Shown one piece after another: positions 20,053 to 31,556 of a DNA stretch of 64,000 nt (within the stretch, counting starts at the first letter, position 1; each line of letters starts with the position of its first letter). Both the position numbers and the translations under genes were made by a program. Source of the stretch: DATBDN01 sp963715995. Lineage in GTDB: Bacteria; Actinomycetota; Thermoleophilia; Solirubrobacterales; Thermoleophilaceae. The stretch spans positions 1,302,001 to 1,366,000 of the forward strand of contig OY970283.1 in NCBI GenBank assembly GCA_963715995.1, in the 5' to 3' direction. The notes beneath the pieces were generated by a model, which saw nothing but the letters and a program-made list of their open reading frames with translations, was not told the origin of the DNA and did not search any database.

Positions 20053-20772
20053 CTAGCGCAGCGTCCGGGTTGCCGCTGCCGACGCGCGGTTGTCGGCCGC
20101 GTCGTTCACGCGCGCGGCCAGCTTCAACTTCACGCTGTTCGCCCCGAAGAGCAGCTTCTTGCCCTTCTTCGTCAGGGCCAGTGTCGCGTCGAGGTGCTTT
20201 CCCTTCACCACGAGCGTGCGGGTGGCCACCGTGGTCTTGCCGGCGGTGGCGGTCAGCTTGAAGCGCGTTGGCTCCGTGGTCTTCAGCCGCACGCGCACGC
20301 CGCGGTGCTCCAGCACGCCGGAGATGCGCGAGTCGAGGATGGCGACGCTGGCATCGGGCGGGCGCGTGTCCTTCGGGCTCGGCGCCGGGTTGTCGGGCGT
20401 GCGCGGCTTCGGCGTCCCGTTCGCCGTCACGTGGATCGTGCCGGTCATGAACGAGTGCACCGAGCAGTGGAAGCCGTAGTCGCCGGTCGTCAGGAACTCG
20501 ACGCCGCTCACGGGCGCCGTCTTGCCGCCCTCGATCGTCTCTGACCCGAACAGCGGCTTGGCATCGCCGCCCTTCGCATCGGAGGTCACGTCGTGGAACG
20601 CCGTACGGTCCGAGTTCTGGAAGGTGAGGGCCTGGCCCTGGTCGATCGTCACCTCGGTGTTGGCGTAGACGTCCGGCGCCGGGCCTGCGGTGATGGTCGC
20701 GTCGCCCAGCGCGGGCGCGGCGCAGAACGCGCCGGCGGCCACGAGCGCGGCCACGGCGGCTGTGCGCCTCAC
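20053..20772 (-). CDS. Secreted plastocyanin-like cupredoxin
   Basis: About 239 residues. A signal peptide (AAVAALVAAGAFCAAPALG) is followed by a blue-copper domain with ligands His in FHDVTSD and Cys-His-Met in GFHCSVHSFMTGTI, so a type 1 copper site is complete. A Pro-rich linker and a basic C-terminal beta domain of about 100 residues follow. It probably carries electrons or stores copper outside the membrane. GTG 20772 is chosen because the upstream in-frame extension has no signal-peptide character and would run into the PHP gene. Confidence 0.83.
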   Translation of the reverse strand: MRRTAAVAALVAAGAFCAAPALGDATITAGPAPDVYANTEVTIDQGQALTFQNSDRTAFHDVTSDAKGGDAKPLFGSETIEGGKTAPVSGVEFLTTGDYGFHCSVHSFMTGTIHVTANGTPKPRTPDNPAPSPKDTRPPDASVAILDSRISGVLEHRGVRVRLKTTEPTRFKLTATAGKTTVATRTLVVKGKHLDATLALTKKGKKLLFGANSVKLKLAARVNDAADNRASAAATRTLR

Positions 20773-20818
20773 TCGAATGCGCCTCGCATGACGTGCTGGA
20801 GCTAACACTGCGCCGTCC

Positions 20819-21868
20819 TCAGACGCGCAGGTAGACGGGGTTGGAATAGATCCACGGCCGCTCATGCGCCTCTGCCTCGACCCGGTAGACGCCCGGCGCG
20901 CCGGCGGGCGCGCTCAGCTCGCGGCCGTCGCGCTCGGCCACGAGCGCGCCATCGCACAGCAGGCGGATGTGGGCGGGCTGCGGGGTCGAGGCGTGCAGCG
21001 TGATGCCGTCGCCGAAGGCGCGCTCGGCACCCAGCGCCGTGCGCTGGCCACCCTCGTCGAGCGCCTCGAAGCTGAAGCCCGTGGCGTCCGCGACCAGGTC
21101 GTTGGCGATGTAGCAGCGGCCCTCGCGCAGCGCCTCGTAGACCCGCTCGCGGTCCGCGTCGAGCTCGTGCGCCAGCGGAGCGTCCAGCAGCAGGTGGGTG
21201 TGCAGCTGCCGGAACGTGCGCCGGTAGCCCATCGCGCGCAACGGCACGTGACCCGCGACGCGGATGCCGAACTGGTGCGCATCAAGGCCGCCGATCGCGA
21301 CCACGCGCCGCGCCCGGCACAGGCGGTCCCACTCGCGCAGGTTCCCCTCGGGCGGGGCGCCGATGATGCGCTGCGGCGTGAAGATCATCCGCGCCACGTC
21401 GGCGAAGCCGCGCACCTTCTCCGCCGTGTCGTTGAGGAACGACCACAGCTCGATCCCATCGAGCGCGTCCGTCTGCTCCCACGGGATCCCCGGGCGCTTG
21501 AAGCGCTCCGACCCTCGCGAGAACGGGTGCGCGCCGAAGCCGAAGCCGCCGGCGGCTTCGACGGCGCGCCGGATCTCCACGCCGGTCTGGTGCCGGCTGA
21601 TCTCCTGGTCGAGCCCGAATGCGAGGTAGTGGTCGCCCCCCGGCGGCGTGACCTCGTGGCCCACCAGCAGCAGCACGTCGCCGTACCAGCGCTCCTCGCC
21701 GTTGCGTCTAGCCGCCAGCGTGTCGTGGTCTGTCAGGAGCACCACGTCGACGCCTGCCTGCCCGGCGGCGCGAGCGATCTGCGGCACGGTCCCGGTGCCA
21801 TCCGAGTACGTCGAGTGCAGGTGCACGACGCAGGTCAGGTCGACGTAGTCTTCGCGCATGGCCGCCAT
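20819..21868 (-). CDS. PHP-domain metal-dependent phosphoesterase
   Basis: A 349-residue protein whose N-terminus has the PHP metal-binding motifs VHLHSTYSDGTG and LTDHDTLAARR, with later His/Asp in GAHPFSRG and GGLDAHQFG. The C-terminal region is a beta-rich extension. PHP proteins hydrolyse phosphoesters such as nucleotides or histidinol phosphate; the substrate is not clear here. Two ATGs (21868, 21859) are possible; the second overlaps the start codon of the divergent gene at 21858 within a single CATG. Confidence 0.82.
   Translation of the reverse strand: MAAMREDYVDLTCVVHLHSTYSDGTGTVPQIARAAGQAGVDVVLLTDHDTLAARRNGEERWYGDVLLLVGHEVTPPGGDHYLAFGLDQEISRHQTGVEIRRAVEAAGGFGFGAHPFSRGSERFKRPGIPWEQTDALDGIELWSFLNDTAEKVRGFADVARMIFTPQRIIGAPPEGNLREWDRLCRARRVVAIGGLDAHQFGIRVAGHVPLRAMGYRRTFRQLHTHLLLDAPLAHELDADRERVYEALREGRCYIANDLVADATGFSFEALDEGGQRTALGAERAFGDGITLHASTPQPAHIRLLCDGALVAERDGRELSAPAGAPGVYRVEAEAHERPWIYSNPVYLRV
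21846..21851 (+). promoter_or_regulatory. -10 box (TAGTCT) of the MBL gene at 21858
   Basis: TAGTCT, 6 nt before ATG 21858, inside the first codons of the divergent PHP gene. It implies a leaderless plus-strand mRNA starting at or next to the ATG. Confidence 0.45.
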
Positions 21869-22973
21869 CGAGAGTCCTGAAACCGTAGGGGTTCGCCCGT
21901 TTCACGAGTTCGACGAGGCGCACGCGCTGTGGCCGCGCGGCGAGCGCCCGGCCGCGCTGCGCGAAGCCGCCCAGGAGTTTCGCGCGCGCTTCAAGGCGCA
22001 GGGCCAGATCCGCGCCGTTCGCACGATCGACCTGGCCAGCGCCGGCTATCCCACCGCCTTCGCGCTGGCGGGCGCCGCCAAGGGCGTGAACCCGTTCGTC
22101 AACATCCGCAATCGCCTGGTGATCGTGCAGTTCGAGGACTTCGAGGGCCGGTTGCGCACGCTCGCGTGGGAGCCGACGATCCCGGAGGGCTCGGTCGAGG
22201 CCCCGTTCTACGAGCAGCTGCTGGAGCGTTACGGCGAGCTGCTGGCCTACAAGGTCTTCGGCAAGATCTTCAACTCGGTCGACGACGCCCTGCGCATGTG
22301 CGGCCTCACCCGCGAGGACATCGACTTCGTCAGCTTCGACCACCTGCACGTGCAGGACTGCCGGATGCTGATGGGCACCACCGAGCCGGTTCTGGATGAC
22401 CGCGAGCCGAAACCACCGTTCTTCCCGAACGCGAAGTTCCTGAACCAGCGCAAGGAGGTTGACACCTTCCGGTCGACCCATCCGATGCAGTGGGCCTGGT
22501 ACGTGCCGGGCGGCATGGACAAGGTGATCGACGACAACCTGGTGCTGCTCGACGGCGACGTGGAGCTGGGCATAGGCGTTGCGATCGTCGCCACGCCCGG
22601 GCACACCGACGGCAACCAGTCCCTCTGCATCAACACCCCCGACGGCATCTGGGTCAGCTCCGAGAACGGCGTCTGCGCCGACTCGTGGCACCCGCACCTC
22701 TCGAAGATCCCCGGCGTGCGCAAGTACGCCGAGTTCTACAACCGCGAGGTCGTGCTCAACTCGAACACGCTCGAGGACTCGATCGACCAGTACGACTCGA
22801 TGGTCAAGGAGAAGGCGCTTGCCGATCCGAACCGCGCCGACCCGCGCTGGCTGAACGTCTTTCCGAGCTCGGAGATGGAGAGCTGGAAACGTCAGTGGCC
22901 GGTTGTGCCGACGTTCGTGTACGGCGGAATGAATTACGGTCGCATAGCACCCAACGAAGGAGGAGCAGCATGA
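21858..22973 (+). CDS. MBL-fold metallohydrolase
   Basis: A 371-residue metallo-beta-lactamase-fold protein. Metal motifs are FDHLHVQD (the HxHxxD pattern) and ATPGHTDGNQSL. Its N-terminal 120 residues are longer than in ordinary hydrolases. The fold covers lactonases, glyoxalases and dioxygenases, and no specific substrate can be named. Its stop overlaps the ATG of the next small gene (ATGA), which suggests a coupled pair. The start has a -10 box 6 nt away and no Shine-Dalgarno. Confidence 0.8.
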   Translation: MAAIESPETVGVRPFHEFDEAHALWPRGERPAALREAAQEFRARFKAQGQIRAVRTIDLASAGYPTAFALAGAAKGVNPFVNIRNRLVIVQFEDFEGRLRTLAWEPTIPEGSVEAPFYEQLLERYGELLAYKVFGKIFNSVDDALRMCGLTREDIDFVSFDHLHVQDCRMLMGTTEPVLDDREPKPPFFPNAKFLNQRKEVDTFRSTHPMQWAWYVPGGMDKVIDDNLVLLDGDVELGIGVAIVATPGHTDGNQSLCINTPDGIWVSSENGVCADSWHPHLSKIPGVRKYAEFYNREVVLNSNTLEDSIDQYDSMVKEKALADPNRADPRWLNVFPSSEMESWKRQWPVVPTFVYGGMNYGRIAPNEGGAA

Positions 22974-23281
22974 GCTATCTGGTGGTTCTGAAGATCCCCG
23001 TCGACGCCGACGGGATGCGCAAGGCCGCGCAGGAGCACGGCGATCTGATGCGTGAAGTGGCGGGCGCCGGGCGCGAAGCCGGAGCAATCCACCACGACTT
23101 CTACGCGGGCGAGGACGGCAGCGTGATCGTGGTCGACGAGTGGGACAGCAAGGAGTCGTTCCAGGGCTTCTTCGAGGCCCAGGGCGAGAAGATCGGCCAG
23201 CTCATGCAGACCGCAGGCGCCCAGGGTGCGCCGGACGCGCCGCGCTTCTACGAGAAGCTCTCGCTGGGCGACGAGTTCTAG
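22970..23281 (+). CDS. Small ABM/dimeric alpha-beta-barrel domain protein
   Basis: 103 residues with the beta-alpha-beta pattern of antibiotic-biosynthesis-monooxygenase-like stress-responsive barrels: YLVVLKIPVD at the start, a central AIHHDFYAGEDGSVIVVDEW strand pair and FQGFFEAQGEKIGQL helix. Such proteins are small cytoplasmic homodimers, some with oxygenase or lyase activity. The start ATG has GGAGGAG 5-8 nt upstream and overlaps the upstream MBL stop. It ends 4 nt into the convergent transporter gene. Confidence 0.75.
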   Translation: MSYLVVLKIPVDADGMRKAAQEHGDLMREVAGAGREAGAIHHDFYAGEDGSVIVVDEWDSKESFQGFFEAQGEKIGQLMQTAGAQGAPDAPRFYEKLSLGDEF

Positions 23282-23964
23282 AACACGTAAGGCACGGCGC
23301 CGGTCGCGCCGAGCGAATACCAGAGCCCGAAGGCAAGGCTGAGCGCGCCGAGGGCCGGTGCCAGCGCCGCGAACCGGCGCAGCACCGGTCCGCGCGTGAG
23401 CGCGTACCCGAACGTGCTCGAGGCAATCGCCATCGAGACCGCGGTGAAGAACGCGAACAGGGCGAGCGCGACGATGGCCTCGGCGTGGTCGGGAATGGCG
23501 GCCAGGAGCAGCACGCCGACCCCGGCCGAGCCGCCCATGCCGTGCACCAGTCCGATGCCGTAGGCCTGAAGCGGGCTGCGTCCGCGACCGTGCACATGTC
23601 CGGGCCCCTCGCGGAAGGCGCCCTGCCGACAGCGGATCAGCAGCCGGATCGCCAGCACGATGATCACGATCCCGACAGCGGTCTCGGCACCCTCCTGCAC
23701 GGCCGCGGGCAGGTAGCTCTTCGCCAGCACGATCGGAACGCCGAAGGCGAACAGCGAGGTGGCGTGCCCGAGGCCCCAGACGAACCCGAGTGAGCGCGCG
23801 CGGCGGTGGTCGTGCCCGCCGTCGCCCGCGATCAGGGTGGTGACGGCCGTCAGGTGATCGGGGTCGGTCGCATGGCGCAGGCCGAGCAGGATCGCGACGA
23901 GTGCCACGACGACGAACGCCTCACCGGTTCCGAGTCCTGCGATCTGATCGTCTAGTCCGAACAT
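23278..23964 (-). CDS. UreH/NiCoT-like nickel-cobalt permease
   Basis: A 228-residue membrane protein with about six helices. The transition-metal signature LRHATDPDHLTAV (HAxDxDH type) sits in helix 2, and HGMGGSAGVGVLLLAA is a second conserved block. A His-rich GPGHVHGRG loop lies between. It probably moves Ni, Co or a related metal across the membrane. It is the last gene of a four-gene minus-strand block (DUF4331-TPR-NicO-UreH), 9 nt after the NicO stop. Confidence 0.85.
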   Translation of the reverse strand: MFGLDDQIAGLGTGEAFVVVALVAILLGLRHATDPDHLTAVTTLIAGDGGHDHRRARSLGFVWGLGHATSLFAFGVPIVLAKSYLPAAVQEGAETAVGIVIIVLAIRLLIRCRQGAFREGPGHVHGRGRSPLQAYGIGLVHGMGGSAGVGVLLLAAIPDHAEAIVALALFAFFTAVSMAIASSTFGYALTRGPVLRRFAALAPALGALSLAFGLWYSLGATGAVPYVF

Positions 23965-23973
23965 GGGGGCTCC

Positions 23974-25392
23974 TCAGTGGACCTGGTCGATGCCGTGCGC
24001 GGTCAGGACGAGCCCGGCCGCCACGATCACGACTGCTGACAGGGATGGGAGAACGGTGGCCACGCTTCCGCCGAACCGGACGCGGGCGAGCAGGCTTCGC
24101 GCGTAGACGACCGCGAGCCCGAGGCCGCTCAGCGTGGCCGCCAGGCCGACGCTGAACGTGGTGATGAGCAGCAGGCCGAGGCCGACCTGATGCTGCGAGA
24201 TTGCGCCGAGCAGCACGACGAGCGCAGACGGGCAGGGAATCAGCCCGGCCGAAGCGCCCATGCCCAGCAGGCCGCGCCAGGTGAGGTCCTCGGGACCGTG
24301 CGTGTGCGAGTGGCCGCCGTGCGAGTGGCTGTGCTCGTGCTCGTGACCGTGTGAGTGGTCGTGCTCGTGCCCGTGCGCGTGGGCATGTGCGTGAGCCGCA
24401 GCCGCTCGCCGAACCCGCAGGCGCGAACGCAGCACGCCGGCGCCGACCAGCACGACCATCGCGCCCGAGGCCACGGTCAACCACGGATAGAGCTGCTCGG
24501 GGACGATGTACTGGGACAGCGCGAGGGTCACGAGCCCGAGCGCGAACACGCCGATCGTGTGCGTGATCGTCACGGTCGCGCCGAGTGCGAGCGCGTGCTT
24601 GGCGGTGCCGCGCGTGCCGACCAGGTAAGCGGCCACCATCGCCTTGCCGTGCCCGGGTGAGAGCGCGTGCAGCGCGCCCCAGCCGAACGCGGCCAGCAGC
24701 AGGAAGATCAACACGCCCTTGCCATCCGCGGCGTCAGAGAACACGCCGGCGAGCCCGTCGCCCGAGCGGTTCTCGGTCGTGTGCCCGGCGTCGATCCCGC
24801 GCGGCGCCGAAACGGTGCCGCTGCCGGCGGTCACGCTGAAGCTGGCCGTGCGCTGGTGCAGCGGGCTCGTGAGCATGTCGGCGGGGTAGGAGCGCAGGCC
24901 GCCCGTGGGATCGGTCGCGGGCACGCTCGAGCGCACCGCCGTGCCGCTGCCCGCGTGGATGACCACGGCCTTCCAGCCGACGCGGCCCTCGAAGGTGGCG
25001 TCGTCGAGCGCGACGTGCTGGGCGTATGAGACGGCAGCGCTCAGGTCGAACTCCACGCGCGTGAGCGGCAGGCCGCCCTGCCCCGGCGGGTGCGACAGCT
25101 TCGCGCCCGGCCCGAAGCTGAGCGCGACCGGGCGACCGTCGACGGTCAGGCGCAGGCCACGCTGGACGTCGGCCTGCTTGCGGGCCAGCACCTGGGCATC
25201 GCTCAGGCCGCGCTCCTGGAACGTGGGGATCTCGGCCTGGTCGAGGATGTAGTGGACCGCCACGCGGTCCGACGAGATCGTGACCTGGCTCAGGTGGTTG
25301 ATCGAGAAGTTGCCGAGCGGGTGTGCCGAGGCAACTCCCGGCGTCAGCGCCGCGGCCACGGCGAGGCACGCGATCAGGGCCAGGCGCCTCAT
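23974..25392 (-). CDS. NicO-family nickel/cobalt efflux-type transporter with His-rich loop
   Basis: A 472-residue protein. The signal-like N-terminus (residues 1-23) leads to HPLGNFSINHLSQVTI, an external domain of about 200 residues typical of this group. The membrane part carries ALHALSPGHGKAMVAAYLVG and ITHTIGVF, the conserved metal-path motifs. A loop at about residues 333-367 is a run of alternating His with Glu, Asp, Ser and Gly, suited to metal binding. A second membrane half begins GLLGMGASAGLIPCPSAL. It overlaps the TPR gene stop/start (ATGA) and probably exports or senses a transition metal. Confidence 0.87.
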   Translation of the reverse strand: MRRLALIACLAVAAALTPGVASAHPLGNFSINHLSQVTISSDRVAVHYILDQAEIPTFQERGLSDAQVLARKQADVQRGLRLTVDGRPVALSFGPGAKLSHPPGQGGLPLTRVEFDLSAAVSYAQHVALDDATFEGRVGWKAVVIHAGSGTAVRSSVPATDPTGGLRSYPADMLTSPLHQRTASFSVTAGSGTVSAPRGIDAGHTTENRSGDGLAGVFSDAADGKGVLIFLLLAAFGWGALHALSPGHGKAMVAAYLVGTRGTAKHALALGATVTITHTIGVFALGLVTLALSQYIVPEQLYPWLTVASGAMVVLVGAGVLRSRLRVRRAAAAHAHAHAHGHEHDHSHGHEHEHSHSHGGHSHTHGPEDLTWRGLLGMGASAGLIPCPSALVVLLGAISQHQVGLGLLLITTFSVGLAATLSGLGLAVVYARSLLARVRFGGSVATVLPSLSAVVIVAAGLVLTAHGIDQVH

Positions 25393-26702
25393 CGCAGCGC
25401 CTCCAGCATCCGCCGCGCCTGCGGGGCATAGAGCGGCGAGAAGTGCGGGTTCTCAGCCAGCGAGCGCTCCAGCAGCGAGCGCTCGAGCGACACCCGGCCC
25501 ACCGCACGCGCGGCCACGGCACCGTGGAACAGGAACATCGGATCGCGCGAGCCCAGGCGCAGCGCACGCTGCGACCAGCGCAGCCCGTGCGCGGGATGGC
25601 CCGAGCGCGTCAGCGCCCAGCCGAGCGCGTCGGCCGAGCGCACGCTTGGCGCGGTCGCCCACGCGCGGCGCCCCAGGATCAGGCCGCGCGCGGGCGAACC
25701 GTGGCTGGCTTCGAACAGCGCGAGGTCGACGTCCGTGTCGACCCCGGCTGCCCGCAGCAGTTTCTCCTCGGCGCCGACCAGAGCCAGGTCACGCCGCGCG
25801 GCGGCACCGCGGCCGGCGGCCAGCTCGGCCTCGCCGAGCCCGACGACGTACTCGGGCAGCGGCAGCCGCTCGACCACGCGCCGGTAGCGCGCGATCGCGT
25901 CGGGCAGTTCGCCGCGCGTGGCGGCGAGCTTGGCCAGCCCCGCCTGCGCGGGCACGTAGGCGGCGAAGCGCGTGAGCGCGGCGCCGTAGGCCAGCTGCGC
26001 GGAGTGCAGGCGGCCACGCTGGAGGTCGAGGTTGCCGAGCAGCGTCTGCACGTAGGCGGCGTTCTCTGCCACGTCGCCACCGGCCGAGATCGCGGCGTGG
26101 GCGGCGTCGGCGGCGCCCGCCAGGTCGCCGTGCAGCTCGCGCCAGTACTCCACGCGGGCGTACGAGGCGAGCGTGGGCTTGAGGTCGACCCAGCGCTGGA
26201 GCGTGCGGCCGGCCTCGGGGTAGCGGCCGAGCTCGACCAGCGAATCGACCAGCACTGCGTACGGGGCGGCGAGCTCCGGTGTGAGCCGGTGCGCGCGCTG
26301 GCCGAGCACGAGCGCGCCGGCGAAGTCATGGCGTGCAAGCGCCAGCGTGCCGGCCACCACGACGGCCTCGGGACTGCGCGGGTTCAGCCGCAGCGCCGTC
26401 TGGAGCACGGCGCCGGCGCGGGTGTAGTAGGAGGCGTCGCCGGTCTCGCGGACCTTCTGCATGTAGGCCGAGGCCAGCTCGGCGTAGCCCTGCGGGTTCT
26501 TCGGCGCGCTGCGGACCATCTGCTGCAGCGATGCGATGCGCGCGTCGGTGGACTGCGAGGTGGCGGGCACGAACGCGGGCTCGGCGGCGGCGCGCGGCGC
26601 CTTCGAGTGCCGCGTCGCGGCGATCGTGAGGACCGCGAGCGTGGCCGCGAACGCGAGGGCGGCCACGAGAAGCCTGGTTGGAAGACGCTGTGTGAGTGTC
26701 AT
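25389..26702 (-). CDS. Membrane-anchored TPR-repeat protein
   Basis: 437 residues. A single N-terminal hydrophobic helix (LLVAALAFAATLAVLTIAA) is followed by helical repeats of TPR type, for example NPQGYAELASAYMQK, SPEAVVVAGTLALARHDFAGAL, APYAVLVDSLVELGRYPEAG and VPAQAGLAKLAATRGEL. It is a scaffold without an enzymatic motif. It lies between a DUF4331 gene and NicO, overlapping the latter, which suggests that it helps the DUF4331/NicO proteins assemble or work together; that is inference. Confidence 0.75.
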   Translation of the reverse strand: MTLTQRLPTRLLVAALAFAATLAVLTIAATRHSKAPRAAAEPAFVPATSQSTDARIASLQQMVRSAPKNPQGYAELASAYMQKVRETGDASYYTRAGAVLQTALRLNPRSPEAVVVAGTLALARHDFAGALVLGQRAHRLTPELAAPYAVLVDSLVELGRYPEAGRTLQRWVDLKPTLASYARVEYWRELHGDLAGAADAAHAAISAGGDVAENAAYVQTLLGNLDLQRGRLHSAQLAYGAALTRFAAYVPAQAGLAKLAATRGELPDAIARYRRVVERLPLPEYVVGLGEAELAAGRGAAARRDLALVGAEEKLLRAAGVDTDVDLALFEASHGSPARGLILGRRAWATAPSVRSADALGWALTRSGHPAHGLRWSQRALRLGSRDPMFLFHGAVAARAVGRVSLERSLLERSLAENPHFSPLYAPQARRMLEALR

Positions 26703-26732
26703 GTCAGCTCCTGGGGCGAAAGCGGACGGTGT

Positions 26733-26760
26733 GTCCCCGCCGGGTCTCCCCGGCGGGGAC
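26733..26760 (-). terminator. Intercistronic hairpin, 12-bp stem with GAGA tetraloop
   Basis: Perfect inverted repeat, arms 26733-26744 and 26749-26760, loop GAGA on the minus strand. It sits just after the DUF4331 stop (26768) and before the TPR ATG. It has the same design as the hairpin at 7737-7762. There is no U-tract, so attenuation or 3'-end protection is more likely than full termination. Confidence 0.6.
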
Positions 26761-26767
26761 GGTTCCG

Positions 26768-28174
26768 TTACGGCTGCGCCGGCGTCGGGTCGTGACCCGG
26801 CTCCGTGCGCTTGATGCTCGAATCGAGCCCGTCGTGCGGCGGTGCCACATACGGGAACGATGTGAGGAACGGGACGTCGTTCTGATCGACGCCGTCGCCC
26901 AGCGGCACCTTGTTCCCCTGGAGGAACCCGGCCACCACGCGCAGCTCGATGTCCGTGACGTCGTCGCCGAGGCGGCGGCCGTCAGGGAAGCCTGCGTTGT
27001 CGCCGGCGATGTAGCCGAAGCGATTCTCCGTTGCGCTCGGCGGCACGCCCAGGTTGATCTTCAGCGTGTCGGCCGCGGCCGACTTCTTGCCGTTGATCTG
27101 GGTTGCGCCGGGAACACCCGTCAGAAGCGCCGTCACGATGTCCGTGCGGTTCTTCTCCGGAGCGTTCACGTGGTACAGCAGGTTCATGATCTTCGCCAGC
27201 TCGGGCGAGAGCACGTACTTGCCGTAGTTCTTGGCGTCGTCCTTCGGCTGTGTCCGGTTGAACTGGTCCTTCTTGCCCAACGGGATGACAACCTCGTTGA
27301 CGAGCGGGTTGCCCAGGCGCGAGACCTGAACCCACTTGCCCTTGCCCTTCGCGGACGACGTGACCTGCAGCGCCTGCCGCTCGGTGTCGGCCCATACGCC
27401 AACCACGGCGTTGGGTGCCGCCGGCGACGAGACGGCCTTGCCGTCACGCGTGACCGACGACTTCGGCACCTGGAGAACGATCGAGTGGACGTTGTAGCCC
27501 GCCAGATCGTCCTTGCCGCCGCCCTGGTTGCCGGTTCCGACATTCGGGCGGAAGTTGATCGCGTCGAACGTCTGACCGAGGTCGACGAAGAACGGATCAT
27601 CACGCTGACCGGCGAACACCTTGCCGCCGCCCTTGACCGAGCGGATGGCCTGGTTTGCCACCGAGTCGTAGTTCGGGAACGTCCTCGGGCCCACGTTGTT
27701 CGGGGCGACGGGGATTCCGCGGCCAATCACCTTCGCGGAGCGCTCCTTGCCGTTCTTGTAGACCTCACGCGTGATCGTGTAGGTCTGCTTGACGTTCAGC
27801 TTCGAGTCGTTGATCGAAGTCACGCCCGGCAGCGCGTACAGGAACGAGTCGGGGTTGCCGACCTTCGTCTTGAACGCGAACTGGTAACGGATGTCCGGCG
27901 CGCCGTCACCCGTGTTGTCGATGTTGATGTAGTAGTGCGCGCGGTCGTCGAACCTGTAGAAGTTCGGGCCGCCCGCTGGATCCTCGAACGGAATCCAGTT
28001 CGCTACGACTGTCAACGCGCTCGTGGCATCGTTCGCCGTGAACGCGTAGAGGTCGGTGTCGTCGGCCGTCGGGTCGATCGACGTCAGCGGTGCCTCGCGG
28101 TGGCTCGAGCCGAAGCTCAAAGGCACGGCGATGGCAGCGGCGATCATCGCCGCAATCAGCGCAGTCCTGCGCAT
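26768..28174 (-). CDS. DUF4331 family secreted protein
   Basis: 468 residues with a signal peptide (AAMIAAAIAVPLSFG) directly followed by SSHREAPLTSIDP, the hallmark start of DUF4331 proteins. TDLYAF and GFPDGRRLGDDVTDIELRVV near the C-terminus are further family motifs. The molecular function of the family is not established. ATG 28174 is chosen because AAGGAGG lies about 8 nt upstream; an in-frame codon at 28210 lacks this. It heads the block with a TPR protein and two metal transporters. Confidence 0.88.
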   Translation of the reverse strand: MRRTALIAAMIAAAIAVPLSFGSSHREAPLTSIDPTADDTDLYAFTANDATSALTVVANWIPFEDPAGGPNFYRFDDRAHYYINIDNTGDGAPDIRYQFAFKTKVGNPDSFLYALPGVTSINDSKLNVKQTYTITREVYKNGKERSAKVIGRGIPVAPNNVGPRTFPNYDSVANQAIRSVKGGGKVFAGQRDDPFFVDLGQTFDAINFRPNVGTGNQGGGKDDLAGYNVHSIVLQVPKSSVTRDGKAVSSPAAPNAVVGVWADTERQALQVTSSAKGKGKWVQVSRLGNPLVNEVVIPLGKKDQFNRTQPKDDAKNYGKYVLSPELAKIMNLLYHVNAPEKNRTDIVTALLTGVPGATQINGKKSAAADTLKINLGVPPSATENRFGYIAGDNAGFPDGRRLGDDVTDIELRVVAGFLQGNKVPLGDGVDQNDVPFLTSFPYVAPPHDGLDSSIKRTEPGHDPTPAQP

Positions 28175-28277
28175 GAGTCCATCCCTCCTTGCTTGCGGCC
28201 CCTCCTCCATGACGGGCCTGATAGCTGCTATGCGCAGGAGGCCTGGATGTGGATCACACCCTGGACGTTTGTCCTAG

Positions 28278-28283
28278 TAACTT
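28278..28283 (+). promoter_or_regulatory. -10 box (TAACTT) of acnA
   Basis: TAACTT, 7 nt upstream of ATG 28291. The ATG at 28287 is out of frame with the enzyme. Confidence 0.45.
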
Positions 28284-28290
28284 CCAATGA

Positions 28291-31043
<2,753 letters not shown>

Positions 31044-31044
<1 letters not shown>

Positions 31045-31556
31045 TGCCGGGGAAGTGCCCGAGCGCGCGCCGGTTCGCCCTCGACGCGTACGCCTCGGAG
31101 CGCGAGCTCGAGCATCCCGCGGAGGTATGTGCGCTCGTTGCACGCGCCGGGGGCGACGAGGACCTCCAGGCGGCGGCGCTGCTCCACGACCTGGTCGAGG
31201 ACACCGGCACCGAGCTGGGCGAGATCGGCGCGGAGTTCGGATCGCGCGTGGCGGCGTTCGTTTCGGCGATGACCGAAGACGAGTCGATCGGCGACTACGC
31301 CGAGCGCAAGCAGGAGCACCGCCTGCGCGCCTGCCGCGCCGGGCACGAGGTGGCGCTGCTGTTCGTGGCGGACAAGCTCTCGAACGTGCGCCGGATGCAG
31401 CGCGGGCTGAAGACGCCCGATGCGTCCAAGATCGGCCACTACGGCGCCACGCTCGACACGATGCGCGCGGCCTATCCGGACCTGCCGCTGCTTGACGAGC
31501 TCGAAGCGGAGCTGGGCGCGGTCCGAGCCACGCTGGCGGGGTCGACGGCCTCCTAG
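31044..31556 (+). CDS. Small HD-domain hydrolase (MESH1/RelA-SpoT hydrolase-like)
   Basis: 170 residues. The metal motif LLHDLVEDTGTELGEI and FVADKLSNVRRM match the HD hydrolase domain of RelA/SpoT and MESH1, with Arg/Lys-rich ALRF at the start and a late Asn. There is no synthetase or TGS domain, so it may be a small alarmone hydrolase that breaks down (p)ppGpp, though MESH1-like enzymes also act on other nucleotides. The ATG overlaps the acnA stop by one base (TGATG), so it is co-translated with aconitase. It converges with ppk. Confidence 0.75.

Noticed and set aside
24290..24395. Short tandem-like DNA repeat
   Set aside because: It is the coding sequence of the His-rich loop of NicO; the repeat is explained by His/Glu/Ser codons.
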